Shown here: in pieces, positions 1 to 8,536 of the stretch
How positions within the stretch are numbered: position 1 is the first letter of the stretch
Layout of the letters: each line of letters starts with the position of its first letter
Assembly: GCA_041168985.1 (NCBI GenBank)
Contig: JBEEKA010000274.1
Coordinates: forward strand, 1 to 45,933
From: ZC4RG30 sp041168985
Lineage (GTDB): Bacteria; Pseudomonadota; Gammaproteobacteria; Steroidobacterales; Steroidobacteraceae
Length of the DNA stretch: 45,933 nucleotides
Direction of reading: 5' to 3'
Notes under the pieces: generated by a model
Told to the model about the DNA's origin: nothing
Databases searched by the model: none
Seen by the model: only the letters and a program-made list of their open reading frames with translations
Made by a program: the position numbers and the translations under genes

Positions 1-8
1 AAGCCCCC

Positions 9-830
9 GTGGTGACGGCAGCCACCGAGACACTTCGCACGATCGAGTCGCGGCCGCGTTACGCGCCGCGCCGACCGGAGCTGCTGCCGCAGCTGCTCGA
101 GGCTCTGAGCAGCGATGCCTCCACGCTGCGGGACATGGCCGCGATCATCGCCAGGGATCCGGCGCTGACCGGCAACCTGCTGCGCATCGCGAATTCACCG
201 CTGTATCGGGTGAACGCCCGACCCATCGAGTCGATCGACCGGGCGATGGTCATGATCGGCGTGGATGGCATGCGCGCGATCATCGCCGCCGCGCTGTTCC
301 AGCCGGTGCTGGAGGTGCAGGGTGAATTCGCCCGCGTGCCCGCGCTGATCTGGGAGCACACCCTGTACTCGGCGGCGGCCGCCGAAACACATGCGGCTCG
401 GATCGGAAGGACCGACCCCTTCGCGGCACAGCTCCTCGCGCTCGTCCTGGGCCTTGGCACCATCGTCACGTTGAGTGTCGTGCTCGACGAATACGCTGCC
501 CGTCCCGGCACGCCACCCGACGCGGGCGTGACGGTCGCCATACTCGACAGCTGGTCCGGACCGACGGCACAGCGCATCGCGGCCAGCTGGGGCCTGTCGG
601 ATCGCATTGGCGACGCGCTCAACGAGCAACTGCTCGATGGCGGCAGCAGCGACATCTCGGCGCTCGGCCAGTCGCTGCGCTTCGGCCGCATGTCTGCCGC
701 CCTGGCCATGCTGGTCGCGGCGGGGCAGTTCCCGGAAGAGGAAGCGCTGATCGCGCTCGGCAGCCAGAGCGTCAACGGCCAGGAGGTCCGGCATATCTGG
801 GACCGCCTGAGGAAACGTCCTCAGGACTGA
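9..830 (+). CDS. HDOD domain protein (5' end may lie outside window)
   Basis: This is an HDOD-type signalling protein, a catalytically dead relative of HD phosphohydrolases found in bacterial regulatory proteins. The signature region, residues 25-75, contains PELLPQLLEAL, then IARDPALTGNLLRIANSP, then the VMIGVDGMR segment, which is the usual HDOD core order. The remaining 200 residues are a helical bundle with no second recognisable domain. The visible start is a GTG at base 9, but no in-frame stop is seen upstream, so the protein may begin before the window and could carry another N-terminal domain. Its 3' end overlaps the convergent SulP gene by 10 bases. The role cannot be told from sequence; relatives act in stress, motility or c-di-GMP-linked regulation. 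Confidence 0.85.
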   Translation: MVTAATETLRTIESRPRYAPRRPELLPQLLEALSSDASTLRDMAAIIARDPALTGNLLRIANSPLYRVNARPIESIDRAMVMIGVDGMRAIIAAALFQPVLEVQGEFARVPALIWEHTLYSAAAAETHAARIGRTDPFAAQLLALVLGLGTIVTLSVVLDEYAARPGTPPDAGVTVAILDSWSGPTAQRIAASWGLSDRIGDALNEQLLDGGSSDISALGQSLRFGRMSAALAMLVAAGQFPEEEALIALGSQSVNGQEVRHIWDRLRKRPQD

Positions 831-2545
831 GCAACGCCCTGGCTGGTCAATCCGGCCCTTGCTTCGGCCAGGGCCGATTCGACCGCGTCGCGGTATCTGA
901 CTTCCGGTTCCCTGATGCCGTGTGCAAGCAGTTCGCGGCGCACGGCACTTCCCGCGCCGGTGATGAAGACCTGCGCACCGTGGCGACGGACTTTCCTCAC
1001 GAACCCCTCGATCGTCACGGCCGCGGTGGAATCGATCACCGGCACCGCTGCGAAGTCGACCACGTGCACGCGCGGCTGGGCCGCGATGCGGTCCAGCGCC
1101 GCGGATACGTTGGCGGCGGCACCGAAGAAGAAAGCACCGGAGATGCGGTGCACGACGACATCCCGCTCCGCGCCGCTGCCTGCGTAACCGCCCTGTTTCG
1201 CGTCGCGCGGGGCGTCCGCCCTGTCTTCCAGTCCGCCCGGCATGCCGGCCTGCACCTGGATGGCCTGCGACATGCGGTGCACGAACAACAGCGCAGCCAG
1301 CGCAAATCCCACGACGATGCCTTCCGTGAGATCCCGCAGCAGCGTCAGGCCGAAGGTCACCAGCAGCACGACCGCATCGCCAGGCGAAGCGCGCAGCAGG
1401 CTCAGGAAGGCCTGCTTCTCCACCATGTTCCAGGCCACGGTCACCAGCAGGCCGGCCAGTGCGGCCAGCGGGATGTAGGCCGCAAGCGGCGCCGCGAGCA
1501 GCATGAAGCCCAGCAGGAAGACCGCATGCAGCATGCCGGCCACCGGGCCATGCGCGCCCGACCGCACATTGGTCGCCGTGCGCGCGATCGTCCCAGTCAC
1601 GCAGAATCCGCCGAACAAGGCAGACCCCATGTTCGCGACCCCCTGGGCGACCAGTTCGCAGTTCGATCGATGGCGCCGACCGCTCATGCTGTCGGCCACC
1701 ACGGCGGACAGCAGGCTCTCGATGCTGCCCAGCAGGGCGAAGGTCAGTGCCGTGGGCAGCGCCACGAGCACGCGCGCGAGCGACAGGTCCGGCCACTGTG
1801 GCAGGGGCAGGCTGCGCGGTATGCCGCCGAAGCGGGAACCGATCGTCTCGACCGGCAGATGAAGCAGCGCCGTCACGGTCGAGGCCAGCACCACGGCGAT
1901 CAGGAGGTTCGGCCATCCCGGCCTGTAGCGTCTTACCGCCACGATCAGCGACGCCGACAACGCGGCAACGCCGAGGGCAGGCGCACTCACGGAGGGCATC
2001 GCCGTCGCGAGGGCCTCGATTTTAGGCAGGAAGGCCACGGGCTCCGCACCAGCAAGGTGCAGCCCGAAAAAATCTTTCAGTTGGCTCGCGAAGATGATCG
2101 AGGCGATGCCCGCGCTGAATCCGACTGTCACCGGATAGGGGATGTATTTGACGTAGGTGCCGAGCCGCAGGAAACCCGCAGCCAGCAGGATCAGGCCTGA
2201 AATAAAGGTCGCGAGCAGCAGCCCCTCGACGCCCTGCGTGGCGACCGTTCCCGCGACGAGCACGATGAATGCGCCTGCCGGGCCGCCGATCTGGAAACGG
2301 CTTCCGCCCAGCAGGGACACCAGGAATCCTCCGACCACGGCCGTATAGAGACCGCGGTCCGGCGTGACACCGGACGCGATGGCGATCGCCATGGACAGCG
2401 GCAGGGCAACGATGGCGACCGTGAGGCCGCTGACCGCGTCGGCACGCAGCGCGCCCGCGCCATAGCCTTCCTTCAGCACTGTGAAGAGCTTCGGCGTAAA
2501 CAGCTCCGCAAAGCGGGGGCGCGGCGGCACGAGTGGTCGGTGCAT
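821..2545 (-). CDS. SulP family anion transporter with STAS domain
   Basis: This is an inner-membrane secondary transporter of the SulP/SLC26 family, whose members move sulfate, bicarbonate or dicarboxylates. The N-terminal part shows the family pattern: GLTVAIVALPLSMAIAIASG near residue 45, then GLYTAVVGGF, then FQIGGPAGAFIVLV near residue 90, followed by about 10-12 hydrophobic segments. The C-terminal 110 residues form a cytoplasmic STAS domain with the PVIDSTAA loop, where STAS proteins often carry the regulatory Ser/Thr. The 574-residue length is normal. No carbonic anhydrase or sulfate-assimilation gene is adjacent, so the substrate is open. It diverges from amt across 156 bases. Confidence 0.93.
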   Translation of the reverse strand: MHRPLVPPRPRFAELFTPKLFTVLKEGYGAGALRADAVSGLTVAIVALPLSMAIAIASGVTPDRGLYTAVVGGFLVSLLGGSRFQIGGPAGAFIVLVAGTVATQGVEGLLLATFISGLILLAAGFLRLGTYVKYIPYPVTVGFSAGIASIIFASQLKDFFGLHLAGAEPVAFLPKIEALATAMPSVSAPALGVAALSASLIVAVRRYRPGWPNLLIAVVLASTVTALLHLPVETIGSRFGGIPRSLPLPQWPDLSLARVLVALPTALTFALLGSIESLLSAVVADSMSGRRHRSNCELVAQGVANMGSALFGGFCVTGTIARTATNVRSGAHGPVAGMLHAVFLLGFMLLAAPLAAYIPLAALAGLLVTVAWNMVEKQAFLSLLRASPGDAVVLLVTFGLTLLRDLTEGIVVGFALAALLFVHRMSQAIQVQAGMPGGLEDRADAPRDAKQGGYAGSGAERDVVVHRISGAFFFGAAANVSAALDRIAAQPRVHVVDFAAVPVIDSTAAVTIEGFVRKVRRHGAQVFITGAGSAVRRELLAHGIREPEVRYRDAVESALAEARAGLTSQGVAQS

Positions 2546-2659
2546 GGAGATCCCAGTGTAGTACGAAAGTCATTGCCCGATGATGGTGCGACGACATTCG
2601 GGAACGCCCTGTTTTCGTGCGTTATCAGCAGCTTGCAGCATCTTGCCTGCAGCGCTGGC

Positions 2660-2679
2660 TGGTGCAGAATGCTGCACCA
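2660..2679. promoter_or_regulatory. perfect 8-bp inverted repeat in the amt leader
   Basis: The arms TGGTGCAG and CTGCACCA are separated by AATG and lie 10 bases upstream of the amt Shine-Dalgarno. It could be a protein operator or an mRNA hairpin. The arms resemble NtrC half-sites but in the reverse orientation, so NtrC binding is not claimed. Confidence 0.4.
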
Positions 2680-2701
2680 GAATCATGCAAGGGGTTACTC
2701 C

Positions 2702-3925
2702 ATGACTGCCAATGCCGCTGACACGGCCTGGATCATCAGCGCGACCGCGCTCGTGCTGTTCATGACACTGCCTGGCCTGGCGCTGTTCTACGGCGGCCTG
2801 GTCCGCAGCAAGAACGTGCTGTCCATCCTGATCCAGTGCTTCGCGATCACCTGCGTCGCGTCGCTGGTCTGGCTGGCGGCCGGCTACGGCCTCGCCTTCC
2901 GCGATGGCGGAGACGCGAATGCGTGGATCGGCAGCCTGGATCGCGCCTTCCTGTCCGGAGTCACGGCATCGAGCCTCGTCGGTACGCTGCCCGAGCCGGT
3001 CTTCGCGATGTTCCAGATGACCTTCGCGATCATCACGCCGGCGCTGGTCATCGGCGGCTACGCGGAGCGCACGCGATTCAGCGTGGTGCTCTGGTTCAGC
3101 GCCCTGTGGCTGCTGCTGGTCTACGTGCCGGTGACGCACTGGGTCTGGGGCAATGGCTGGCTCGCGAAGCTCGGCGTGATGGATTTCGCCGGCGGCATCG
3201 TGGTCCATGTGAACGCCGGCGTCGCGGCACTGGTCTGCGCGAAGGTGATCGGCAACCGCCGCGGCTTCCCGCAGGTACCCATGCCGCCGCACAGCCTGCC
3301 CGTGGTAGCCATGGGCGCCGGCATGCTGTGGGTCGGCTGGTTCGGCTTCAACGGCGGCAGCGCGCTGGCCGCGAACGGCACGGCCGGCATGGCGATCCTC
3401 GCGACACACCTCGGAGCCTGCTCGGGTGCGCTCGCCTGGATGCTCATCGAGTGGCGCCACTATGGCAAACCGAGCGTGCTGGGCCTGCTCACCGGCGTCG
3501 TCGCCGGCCTTGGCACCATCACGCCCGCATCTGGCTTCGTGGGACCGCTGGGCGCCGTGGCGATCGGACTGGTCGCGGGCGCAGTCTGCTACTTCGCAAC
3601 GCAGCTCGTGAAGCGCATCCTGCACATCGACGACTCGCTGGACGTCTCGCCTGTGCACGGCGTGGGCGGCGTGATCGGCACCCTTATGACGGCGGTGTTT
3701 GCTTCCACCGCGCTCGGCGGCACCGGTTTCACCGTGCAGCAGGACGTGGTGTCGCAGCTGGGCGTCCAGGCGCTCGGCATCCTTGCCACGGCCGCATGGT
3801 GCGGCGTCATCACCTGGATCCTGCTGAAGGTCCTTGATGCGACGCTCGGCCTGCGCGTCGGCGAGGAAGGTGAATCGGAAGGTCTGGACCTCGCCGAACA
3901 CGGCGAGCGCGGCTACATCCCCTGA
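2702..3925 (+). CDS. amt: ammonium transporter Amt
   Basis: This is an inner-membrane ammonium channel of the Amt/Mep/Rh family, 407 residues with about 11 membrane segments. The family opening FMTLPGLALFYGGLVRSKN is at residues 20-38. The binding and conduction residues are visible: Asp161 in the GVMDFAGG motif and the twin pore histidines His169 (IVVHVNAG) and His319 (SPVHGVGG). I chose the ATG at 2702 because AAGGGG sits 8 bases upstream and the family N-terminus begins here; an in-frame start at 2540 would add unrelated residues. There is no leader peptide. A glnK gene, the usual partner, is absent next door. The 3' end overlaps the convergent LysR gene by 13 bases. Confidence 0.96.
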   Translation: MTANAADTAWIISATALVLFMTLPGLALFYGGLVRSKNVLSILIQCFAITCVASLVWLAAGYGLAFRDGGDANAWIGSLDRAFLSGVTASSLVGTLPEPVFAMFQMTFAIITPALVIGGYAERTRFSVVLWFSALWLLLVYVPVTHWVWGNGWLAKLGVMDFAGGIVVHVNAGVAALVCAKVIGNRRGFPQVPMPPHSLPVVAMGAGMLWVGWFGFNGGSALAANGTAGMAILATHLGACSGALAWMLIEWRHYGKPSVLGLLTGVVAGLGTITPASGFVGPLGAVAIGLVAGAVCYFATQLVKRILHIDDSLDVSPVHGVGGVIGTLMTAVFASTALGGTGFTVQQDVVSQLGVQALGILATAAWCGVITWILLKVLDATLGLRVGEEGESEGLDLAEHGERGYIP

Positions 3926-4815
3926 CCTGACTCGAGGTCGGCGACCAGCGGATGCGGTCGCCGACCCCGGGCGCGGACGAGGAACACCTGCTGCCGGACC
4001 TCGCCCGTCCGGCCCACCACGCCCAGACCGTGGTTCGAGAGCACTTCGGATTCGATCGAAGTCGGCACGGCTATCACGCCCAGGCCGCCCTGTGCGAACC
4101 CCAGCAGCAGCGCACTGTCATCGATGCGGCCCGCAATGCGCGGATTCACGCCCTGGCGCGCGAACCAGGCTTCGATCGCCTGCGTCTGCAGCGATGAAGG
4201 CGCCGAGCCGGACACGTAGGCCTCGCCGTCGAGGCTCGCCGGGAAGCGGCGTGCCAGCGTGGCGGCGCGGCGCCTGACGGCCACGAAGCTGATGCCCGAA
4301 TCCGCGAGTGCCCGGGCCTGCAGCACGCGCGCGAGGTTGGAGGGCACCGCTGCATCCGCAAGCACCACGTCCAGACCGCCGGCCGCGAGTTGCCCCAGCA
4401 GCTCCACGAAGCTGCCCTCGTGGCAATGCAGTTCGAGCGTGGCACCGTGCCTTTCCGTGAGGACCTGAAGCAGGCGCACCGACAGGAGCTTCGGCACGCT
4501 TTCGGTGATCCCGACGCGCAACATCTGGTTGCGCGCCTTGCCCGTGCCACGCATGACAGCGCCGAACTCGTCGCCGAGCGCGAAAATCGCATTGGCGTAA
4601 TCGAGCGCCGTTTCGCCTGCCGATGTCAGCTTCAGTCGGCGGCCCACGCGTTCGAACAGGGCCTGGCCGACCTCCTCCTCCAGCATCCGCAGCTGGCTGC
4701 TGACGGTCTGCGGCGCGACGTACATCGCGCGCGCCGCGGCCACGACGGAGCCCCTGCGTGCGATCTCGGCGAAGTAGCGCAGGTGCTTGAAGTTCAGCGT
4801 TCCCCGTACGTTCAT
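3913..4815 (-). CDS. LysR family regulator, NhaR-like
   Basis: This is a 300-residue transcription factor with an N-terminal winged helix-turn-helix (about residues 8-65) and a periplasmic-binding-protein-like effector domain. The DNA-binding part, with LNFKHLRYFAEIAR and then APQTVSSQLRMLEEEVG, closely follows the NhaR subgroup, which in E. coli responds to Na+ and alkaline pH. The open frame extends upstream to 5367, but the start at 4815 is chosen because the LysR domain begins there and the extension overlaps the divergent HPF gene. The 94-base gap to the divergent HPF-TerC-HtpX set makes that set its likely target, which is an inference from layout. Confidence 0.9.
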   Translation of the reverse strand: MNVRGTLNFKHLRYFAEIARRGSVVAAARAMYVAPQTVSSQLRMLEEEVGQALFERVGRRLKLTSAGETALDYANAIFALGDEFGAVMRGTGKARNQMLRVGITESVPKLLSVRLLQVLTERHGATLELHCHEGSFVELLGQLAAGGLDVVLADAAVPSNLARVLQARALADSGISFVAVRRRAATLARRFPASLDGEAYVSGSAPSSLQTQAIEAWFARQGVNPRIAGRIDDSALLLGFAQGGLGVIAVPTSIESEVLSNHGLGVVGRTGEVRQQVFLVRARGRRPHPLVADLESGQGM

Positions 4816-4909
4816 CAGTTTTTTCCTGTTTTTGATGCAGCGATATTCTGCTTTTTCGGCAACAAGGAACAGGCTTAACTGGCTCCAGTCGTCACACAAG
4901 GAGAGCAGC
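4816..4909. promoter_or_regulatory. divergent control region, LysR gene / HPF gene
   Basis: This gap is more AT-rich than its surroundings, with runs of T near 4819-4835. It holds a GCAG-N7-CTGC dyad at about 4837-4851, a plausible LysR-type site, and the HPF Shine-Dalgarno AAGGAGAG at 4898-4905. No promoter boxes were assigned with confidence. Confidence 0.4.
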
Positions 4910-5266
4910 ATGTACCTGGACATCCAGACGCGCGGATTCCCGATGACACCGGCCATAGAGCAGGCGGTCCGCCACGAAGCAGCGGCGTACCTCGCCACGT
5001 TCCCCGGCCTTCCCCTGCGGCTGAAGGTGCGGCTGTTCGACGTGAACGGCCGTCGCGGCGGACTGGACAAGGGCTGCCTGGTGCATGCGCACGCCGGGCG
5101 TGCCGGAACGGTTGTGGTCGAATCCGACCTGGACGACGACCTGTACCGGGCCGTGTCCTCCGCCTTCGTCCGCCTTGCCCGCGCGACCCGCGCCCGCACG
5201 GACCGCCGCAACACGATGCGCCGCGCGCAGCCAGACCCGCTGCGCCCTCTCGCCGCGGCCATATGA
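4910..5266 (+). CDS. HPF/RaiA-family ribosome-associated protein
   Basis: This 118-residue cytosolic protein resembles the ribosome hibernation factors HPF/RaiA (S30AE fold), which bind the 30S decoding region and protect idle ribosomes. The middle shows the family pattern RLFDVNGRRGGLDKGCLVHA followed by VVVESDLDDDLYRAVSSAFVRLARA, with an Arg-rich helix after it. It is short, lacking the long-HPF C-terminal dimerisation domain. The start at ATG 4910 is supported by AAGGAGAG four bases upstream of it. It opens a plus-strand set with terC 15 bases downstream and htpX overlapping terC. The C-terminal tail is Pro/Ala-rich and not conserved. Confidence 0.82.
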   Translation: MYLDIQTRGFPMTPAIEQAVRHEAAAYLATFPGLPLRLKVRLFDVNGRRGGLDKGCLVHAHAGRAGTVVVESDLDDDLYRAVSSAFVRLARATRARTDRRNTMRRAQPDPLRPLAAAI

Positions 5267-5281
5267 CCGGGAAACTGAACC

Positions 5282-6274
5282 ATGGCGATCCTGCAGAACC
5301 TGCTCGCGACTGACTTCCTCGGTACGCCGGTGCCGTACTGGCTCGGGTTCATCGCAATCGTCATCACGGTGCTCGCTCTGGATCTTGGCGTGCTCCACCA
5401 GAAGGACCACGCAGTCGGCGCCCGCGAGAGCCTTCTGCTCTCGGCGGCCTACATCGCCGTGGGCCTCGCCTTCGGCGCCGGACTCTGGCTGATCCGCGGG
5501 CCGCAGGCCGGCGTCGAATACCTCACCGGGTTCGTCATCGAGAAATCCCTGGCGATGGACAACGTCTTCGTCATCGCCATGGTCTTCAGCTTCTTTGCCA
5601 TCCCACGGGAACTTCAGCACCGCGTCCTCTTCTGGGGCATCGTCGGCGTCATCCTCCTGCGCGCAGCACTGATCGCCACCGGTGCGGCACTCATCGCCGA
5701 GTTCTCCTGGATCCTGTACGTCTTCGGCGCCTTCCTGATCGCGACCGGCGTCCGGATGCTCTACAAACTCGACGAGGAGTTCCGCATCGAGGATTCGCCC
5801 CTGCTGCGCTTCCTGCGACGCCATCTGCGGGTGACGCCGGGGCTGCATGGCAACCGCTTCCTCGTGCGCCTGCCGGCGACGGAGGCAGCCGGCGCACCCG
5901 TCGTCTGGTGGGTGACGCCGCTGTTCCTCGCGCTGTTCGTCATCGAAACCGTGGACCTCGTGTTCGCGGTCGACTCGGTACCTGCGATCTTCGCGATCAC
6001 GCAGGACCCCTTCATCGTCTACACCTCGAATATCTTCGCGATCCTCGGCCTGCGGGCGCTGTACTTCGCGCTGGCAGCGCTCGTGCACCGATTCCGCTAC
6101 CTCAAGGTCTCGCTGGCGGCGGTCCTCGTGTTCGTCGGCGGGAAGATCATCGCCGCCGAGTGGGTCGGGAAGATCCCGGCCTGGTTCTCGCTGTCGATGA
6201 CGGCCGCATTGCTGGCCGCCGGCGTCCTGTACTCCCTGTATCGCACCCGAATTCCACATGGAGCCCGCTCATGA
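5282..6274 (+). CDS. TerC/Alx family membrane protein
   Basis: This inner-membrane protein has 330 residues and about nine hydrophobic segments. It belongs to the TerC family; characterised relatives (E. coli Alx, MeeF/MeeY-type proteins) are linked to manganese export, alkaline pH and metallation of secreted enzymes. The acidic membrane signatures are present: LALDLGVLH near residue 40, then EKSLAMDNVFVIA near residue 88, and FVIETVDLVFAVDSVPA near residue 222. A yybP-ykoY riboswitch controls some relatives, but only 15 bases separate this gene from HPF and no room for one is seen. The stop overlaps the htpX start as ATGA, so translation is probably coupled. Confidence 0.92.
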   Translation: MAILQNLLATDFLGTPVPYWLGFIAIVITVLALDLGVLHQKDHAVGARESLLLSAAYIAVGLAFGAGLWLIRGPQAGVEYLTGFVIEKSLAMDNVFVIAMVFSFFAIPRELQHRVLFWGIVGVILLRAALIATGAALIAEFSWILYVFGAFLIATGVRMLYKLDEEFRIEDSPLLRFLRRHLRVTPGLHGNRFLVRLPATEAAGAPVVWWVTPLFLALFVIETVDLVFAVDSVPAIFAITQDPFIVYTSNIFAILGLRALYFALAALVHRFRYLKVSLAAVLVFVGGKIIAAEWVGKIPAWFSLSMTAALLAAGVLYSLYRTRIPHGARS

Positions 6275-7155
6275 AACGCGTCATCCTGTTCCTGGCCACG
6301 AACCTCGCCGTCCTGCTCATGCTGACCGGCGTCGTTCAGTTGCTCGGCCTCGACCGCCACCTCGGCGCCACAGGCGGCATCGGCGGCCTGCTGGCCTTCG
6401 CGGCCCTCTTCGGCTTCGGCGGAGCGCTGATCTCCCTGCTGACATCCAAGTGGATGGCGCGACGTGCCATGGGCGTCCAGGTCATCACCACCCCGCGCGA
6501 TGCGACGGAACACTGGCTGCTGGAAACCGTGCGGCAGCAGGCAGCGCGCGCGGGGATCGGCATGCCGGAAGTCGGCGTATTCGAATCCCAGGAGCCGAAT
6601 GCCTTTGCGACGGGCGCCCGCAAGGACTCGGCGCTGGTGGCGGTCAGCACCGGCCTGCTCCGCTCCATGCGGCGGGACGAGGTGGAGGCGGTGCTCGGGC
6701 ACGAGGTGGCGCACGTCGCCAATGGCGACATGGTCACCCTGGCGCTGCTGCAGGGTGTCGTGAACACCTTCGTCATCGTCGTGGCGCGACTCGTTGGCGG
6801 CGCCGTGGACAAGCTGGTCTTCCGCAACGAGGAACGGGGCTTCGGCTACTTCATCGCCGTGTTCGTCGCCGAACTGGTGCTCGGCGTCCTGGCGAGCATG
6901 GTCGTCGCCTGGTTCTCGCGGCAGCGAGAATACCGTGCCGACAAGGGCGGCGCGTTCCTGGCGAGCCGGCGCGGCATGATCGACGCGCTGCGCGCCCTGC
7001 AGCGCCATCAGCAGGCGCGTGAACCGCAGGGGCTGCCCGAACAGCTGGCCGCCTTCGGCATCAGCGCCGCCGGGCGCAGCGGAATCATGCGGCTGCTGAT
7101 GAGCCATCCGCCCCTCGAGCACCGGATCGCGGCGCTCGAACGGGCGGCGGATTGA
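6271..7155 (+). CDS. htpX: membrane zinc protease HtpX
   Basis: This is an M48-family metalloprotease of the inner membrane that degrades misfolded membrane proteins alongside FtsH. It has 294 residues with two N-terminal membrane segments (about 4-26 and 37-57) and two more near 158-178 and 192-215. The zinc motif HEVAH is at residues 144-148 and the third ligand is Glu220 in the REYRAD segment, so the active site is intact. The start at 6271 overlaps the terC stop by four bases, with GGAG at 6260-6263 as ribosome binding site. HtpX is usually under CpxR control in E. coli; no such site was identified here. Confidence 0.95.
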   Translation: MKRVILFLATNLAVLLMLTGVVQLLGLDRHLGATGGIGGLLAFAALFGFGGALISLLTSKWMARRAMGVQVITTPRDATEHWLLETVRQQAARAGIGMPEVGVFESQEPNAFATGARKDSALVAVSTGLLRSMRRDEVEAVLGHEVAHVANGDMVTLALLQGVVNTFVIVVARLVGGAVDKLVFRNEERGFGYFIAVFVAELVLGVLASMVVAWFSRQREYRADKGGAFLASRRGMIDALRALQRHQQAREPQGLPEQLAAFGISAAGRSGIMRLLMSHPPLEHRIAALERAAD

Positions 7156-7168
7156 GGGACGCCTCGGC

Positions 7169-8536
7169 TCAGTCGTCGGCCGACTGGCGGAAATCGATGC
7201 CGAGCGAACGCAGCTTGCGATACAGGTGCGTTCGCTCCATCCCGACGCGCTTGGCGAGCTGGCCCACCTTGCCGTTGCAGAGCTGCAGCTGCTGCTGCAG
7301 ATAGGCCCGCTCGAACTGCTCCCGCGCTTCGCGCAGCGGCAGGGCGAGCAGGTCCTGCTTCACCAGCGGCTCTTCCTGCGGCGCGTGCGTCGCCAACTCG
7401 CGCTCGATTTCGTCGAGCTTGATCTCCTCCGAGCCGCCGCGGATCAGCATGCGTCGCACGAGGCTCCGCAATTCGCGCACGTTGTCCGGCCAGGGGTAAT
7501 TCCGCAGGCGGTTCTGCGCGGCCACGCTGAAGCGGCGGAACGGCAGGTCCTCGGCATCGACGAGGCGATCCACGCAATAGCGCAGCAGTTCCGGCACGTC
7601 TTCCGCGAAATCACGCAGCGGCGGAACGCGCACCACAAGGGAACTCAGCTGCGCCAGCAGGTCACGACGCACGCTGCCTTCCCCGCCGGCCCGCGACTCG
7701 ACGCCGGGCCGCGCCGTCGAAACGATGCGGACCGACAGGGTGAGGGGCTTGCTGCCGCCGAGTCGCCGGTAACTGCCGCTCTCAATGGCACCGACGAGCG
7801 CCTTCTGCGCCAGCGGCGAGAGGTCCTCGATGCCGCTGACGAACAGCGTGCCCTCTTCGGCCTGTTCCAGCAGCCCGGCACGCACGGCGCCATCGATCTC
7901 GCTGCCCAGCAGCTGCGCCTCGGCGTCGGCGTCGGGGATCGAACCGGCCATGCAGGCCACGAAGGGCTTGCCGGCACGAGGCCCGTTCTCGTGCATGAAG
8001 CGCGCGAGGGATTCGCGGCCGCTGCCGGGCTCGCCGGTCAGCAGCAGCGGCGCCGCATGCGGCGCGAGTCGCGTCAGTTCGACGCGCAGGTCCTGCATCA
8101 CGCGACTTTTTCCCACCGTCGCCAGCAGCGGGACCGACGCGCTGCGCGAAGCGAGGCGACGGCGGCGACCCGCGTCCAGCGCCCGCTGCACGGTGCGCAG
8201 CAGCTTCGCCAGTGACAGGGGCTTTTCGACGAAATCGAATGCGCCGAGGCGCGTGGCTTCGACGGCCGTTTCGACCGTGCCATGGCCGGACATCATCACG
8301 ACGGGGCACTCCTCCGTCGCCGCACCGGACCACTCGCGCAGCAGCGTGATGCCATCGGTGTCCGGCATCCAGATGTCGAGCAGCACGAGGTCGGGCACCG
8401 CGCGGGCGCGCGCCGTCCTCGCCTGGGCCGCGTCGGCGGCGACCTCGACCTCGTAACCTTCCTCCGAAAGGATTTCCTTCAGCAGCGTCCGGATGTCGGA
8501 CTCATCGTCGACAACCAGAATCTTTCCTGCGCTCAT
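7169..8536 (-). CDS. ntrX: NtrX-like response regulator with degenerate AAA+ domain
   Basis: This response regulator is the partner of the adjacent NtrY-like kinase. The receiver domain (1-120) is intact: Asp10/Asp11, phospho-acceptor Asp54 in VLLDIWMPD, Ser83 and Lys105. The C-terminal Fis-type helix-turn-helix (about 415-448) matches NtrX, with GKVGQLAKRVGMERTHLYRKL. The central AAA+ domain is eroded. Walker A reads GEPGSGRE (168-175), with Arg for the catalytic Lys. The Walker B region GTLFVSGIEDL lacks the Asp-Glu pair, and the sigma-54 contact loop GAFTGA is replaced by GAVRAG (216-221). It therefore probably regulates without ATP-driven sigma-54 activation. The start overlaps the ntrY stop as ATGA. 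Confidence 0.9.
   Translation of the reverse strand: MSAGKILVVDDESDIRTLLKEILSEEGYEVEVAADAAQARTARARAVPDLVLLDIWMPDTDGITLLREWSGAATEECPVVMMSGHGTVETAVEATRLGAFDFVEKPLSLAKLLRTVQRALDAGRRRRLASRSASVPLLATVGKSRVMQDLRVELTRLAPHAAPLLLTGEPGSGRESLARFMHENGPRAGKPFVACMAGSIPDADAEAQLLGSEIDGAVRAGLLEQAEEGTLFVSGIEDLSPLAQKALVGAIESGSYRRLGGSKPLTLSVRIVSTARPGVESRAGGEGSVRRDLLAQLSSLVVRVPPLRDFAEDVPELLRYCVDRLVDAEDLPFRRFSVAAQNRLRNYPWPDNVRELRSLVRRMLIRGGSEEIKLDEIERELATHAPQEEPLVKQDLLALPLREAREQFERAYLQQQLQLCNGKVGQLAKRVGMERTHLYRKLRSLGIDFRQSADD

Noticed and set aside
1036..2200. Several plus-strand frames opposite the SulP gene
   Set aside because: These are shadow frames; the SulP protein is full length with all family segments.
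2656..2676. Sigma-54 type -24/-12 promoter before amt
   Set aside because: The GG and GC elements are spaced 11 or 12 bases apart rather than 10, so the match is not acceptable.
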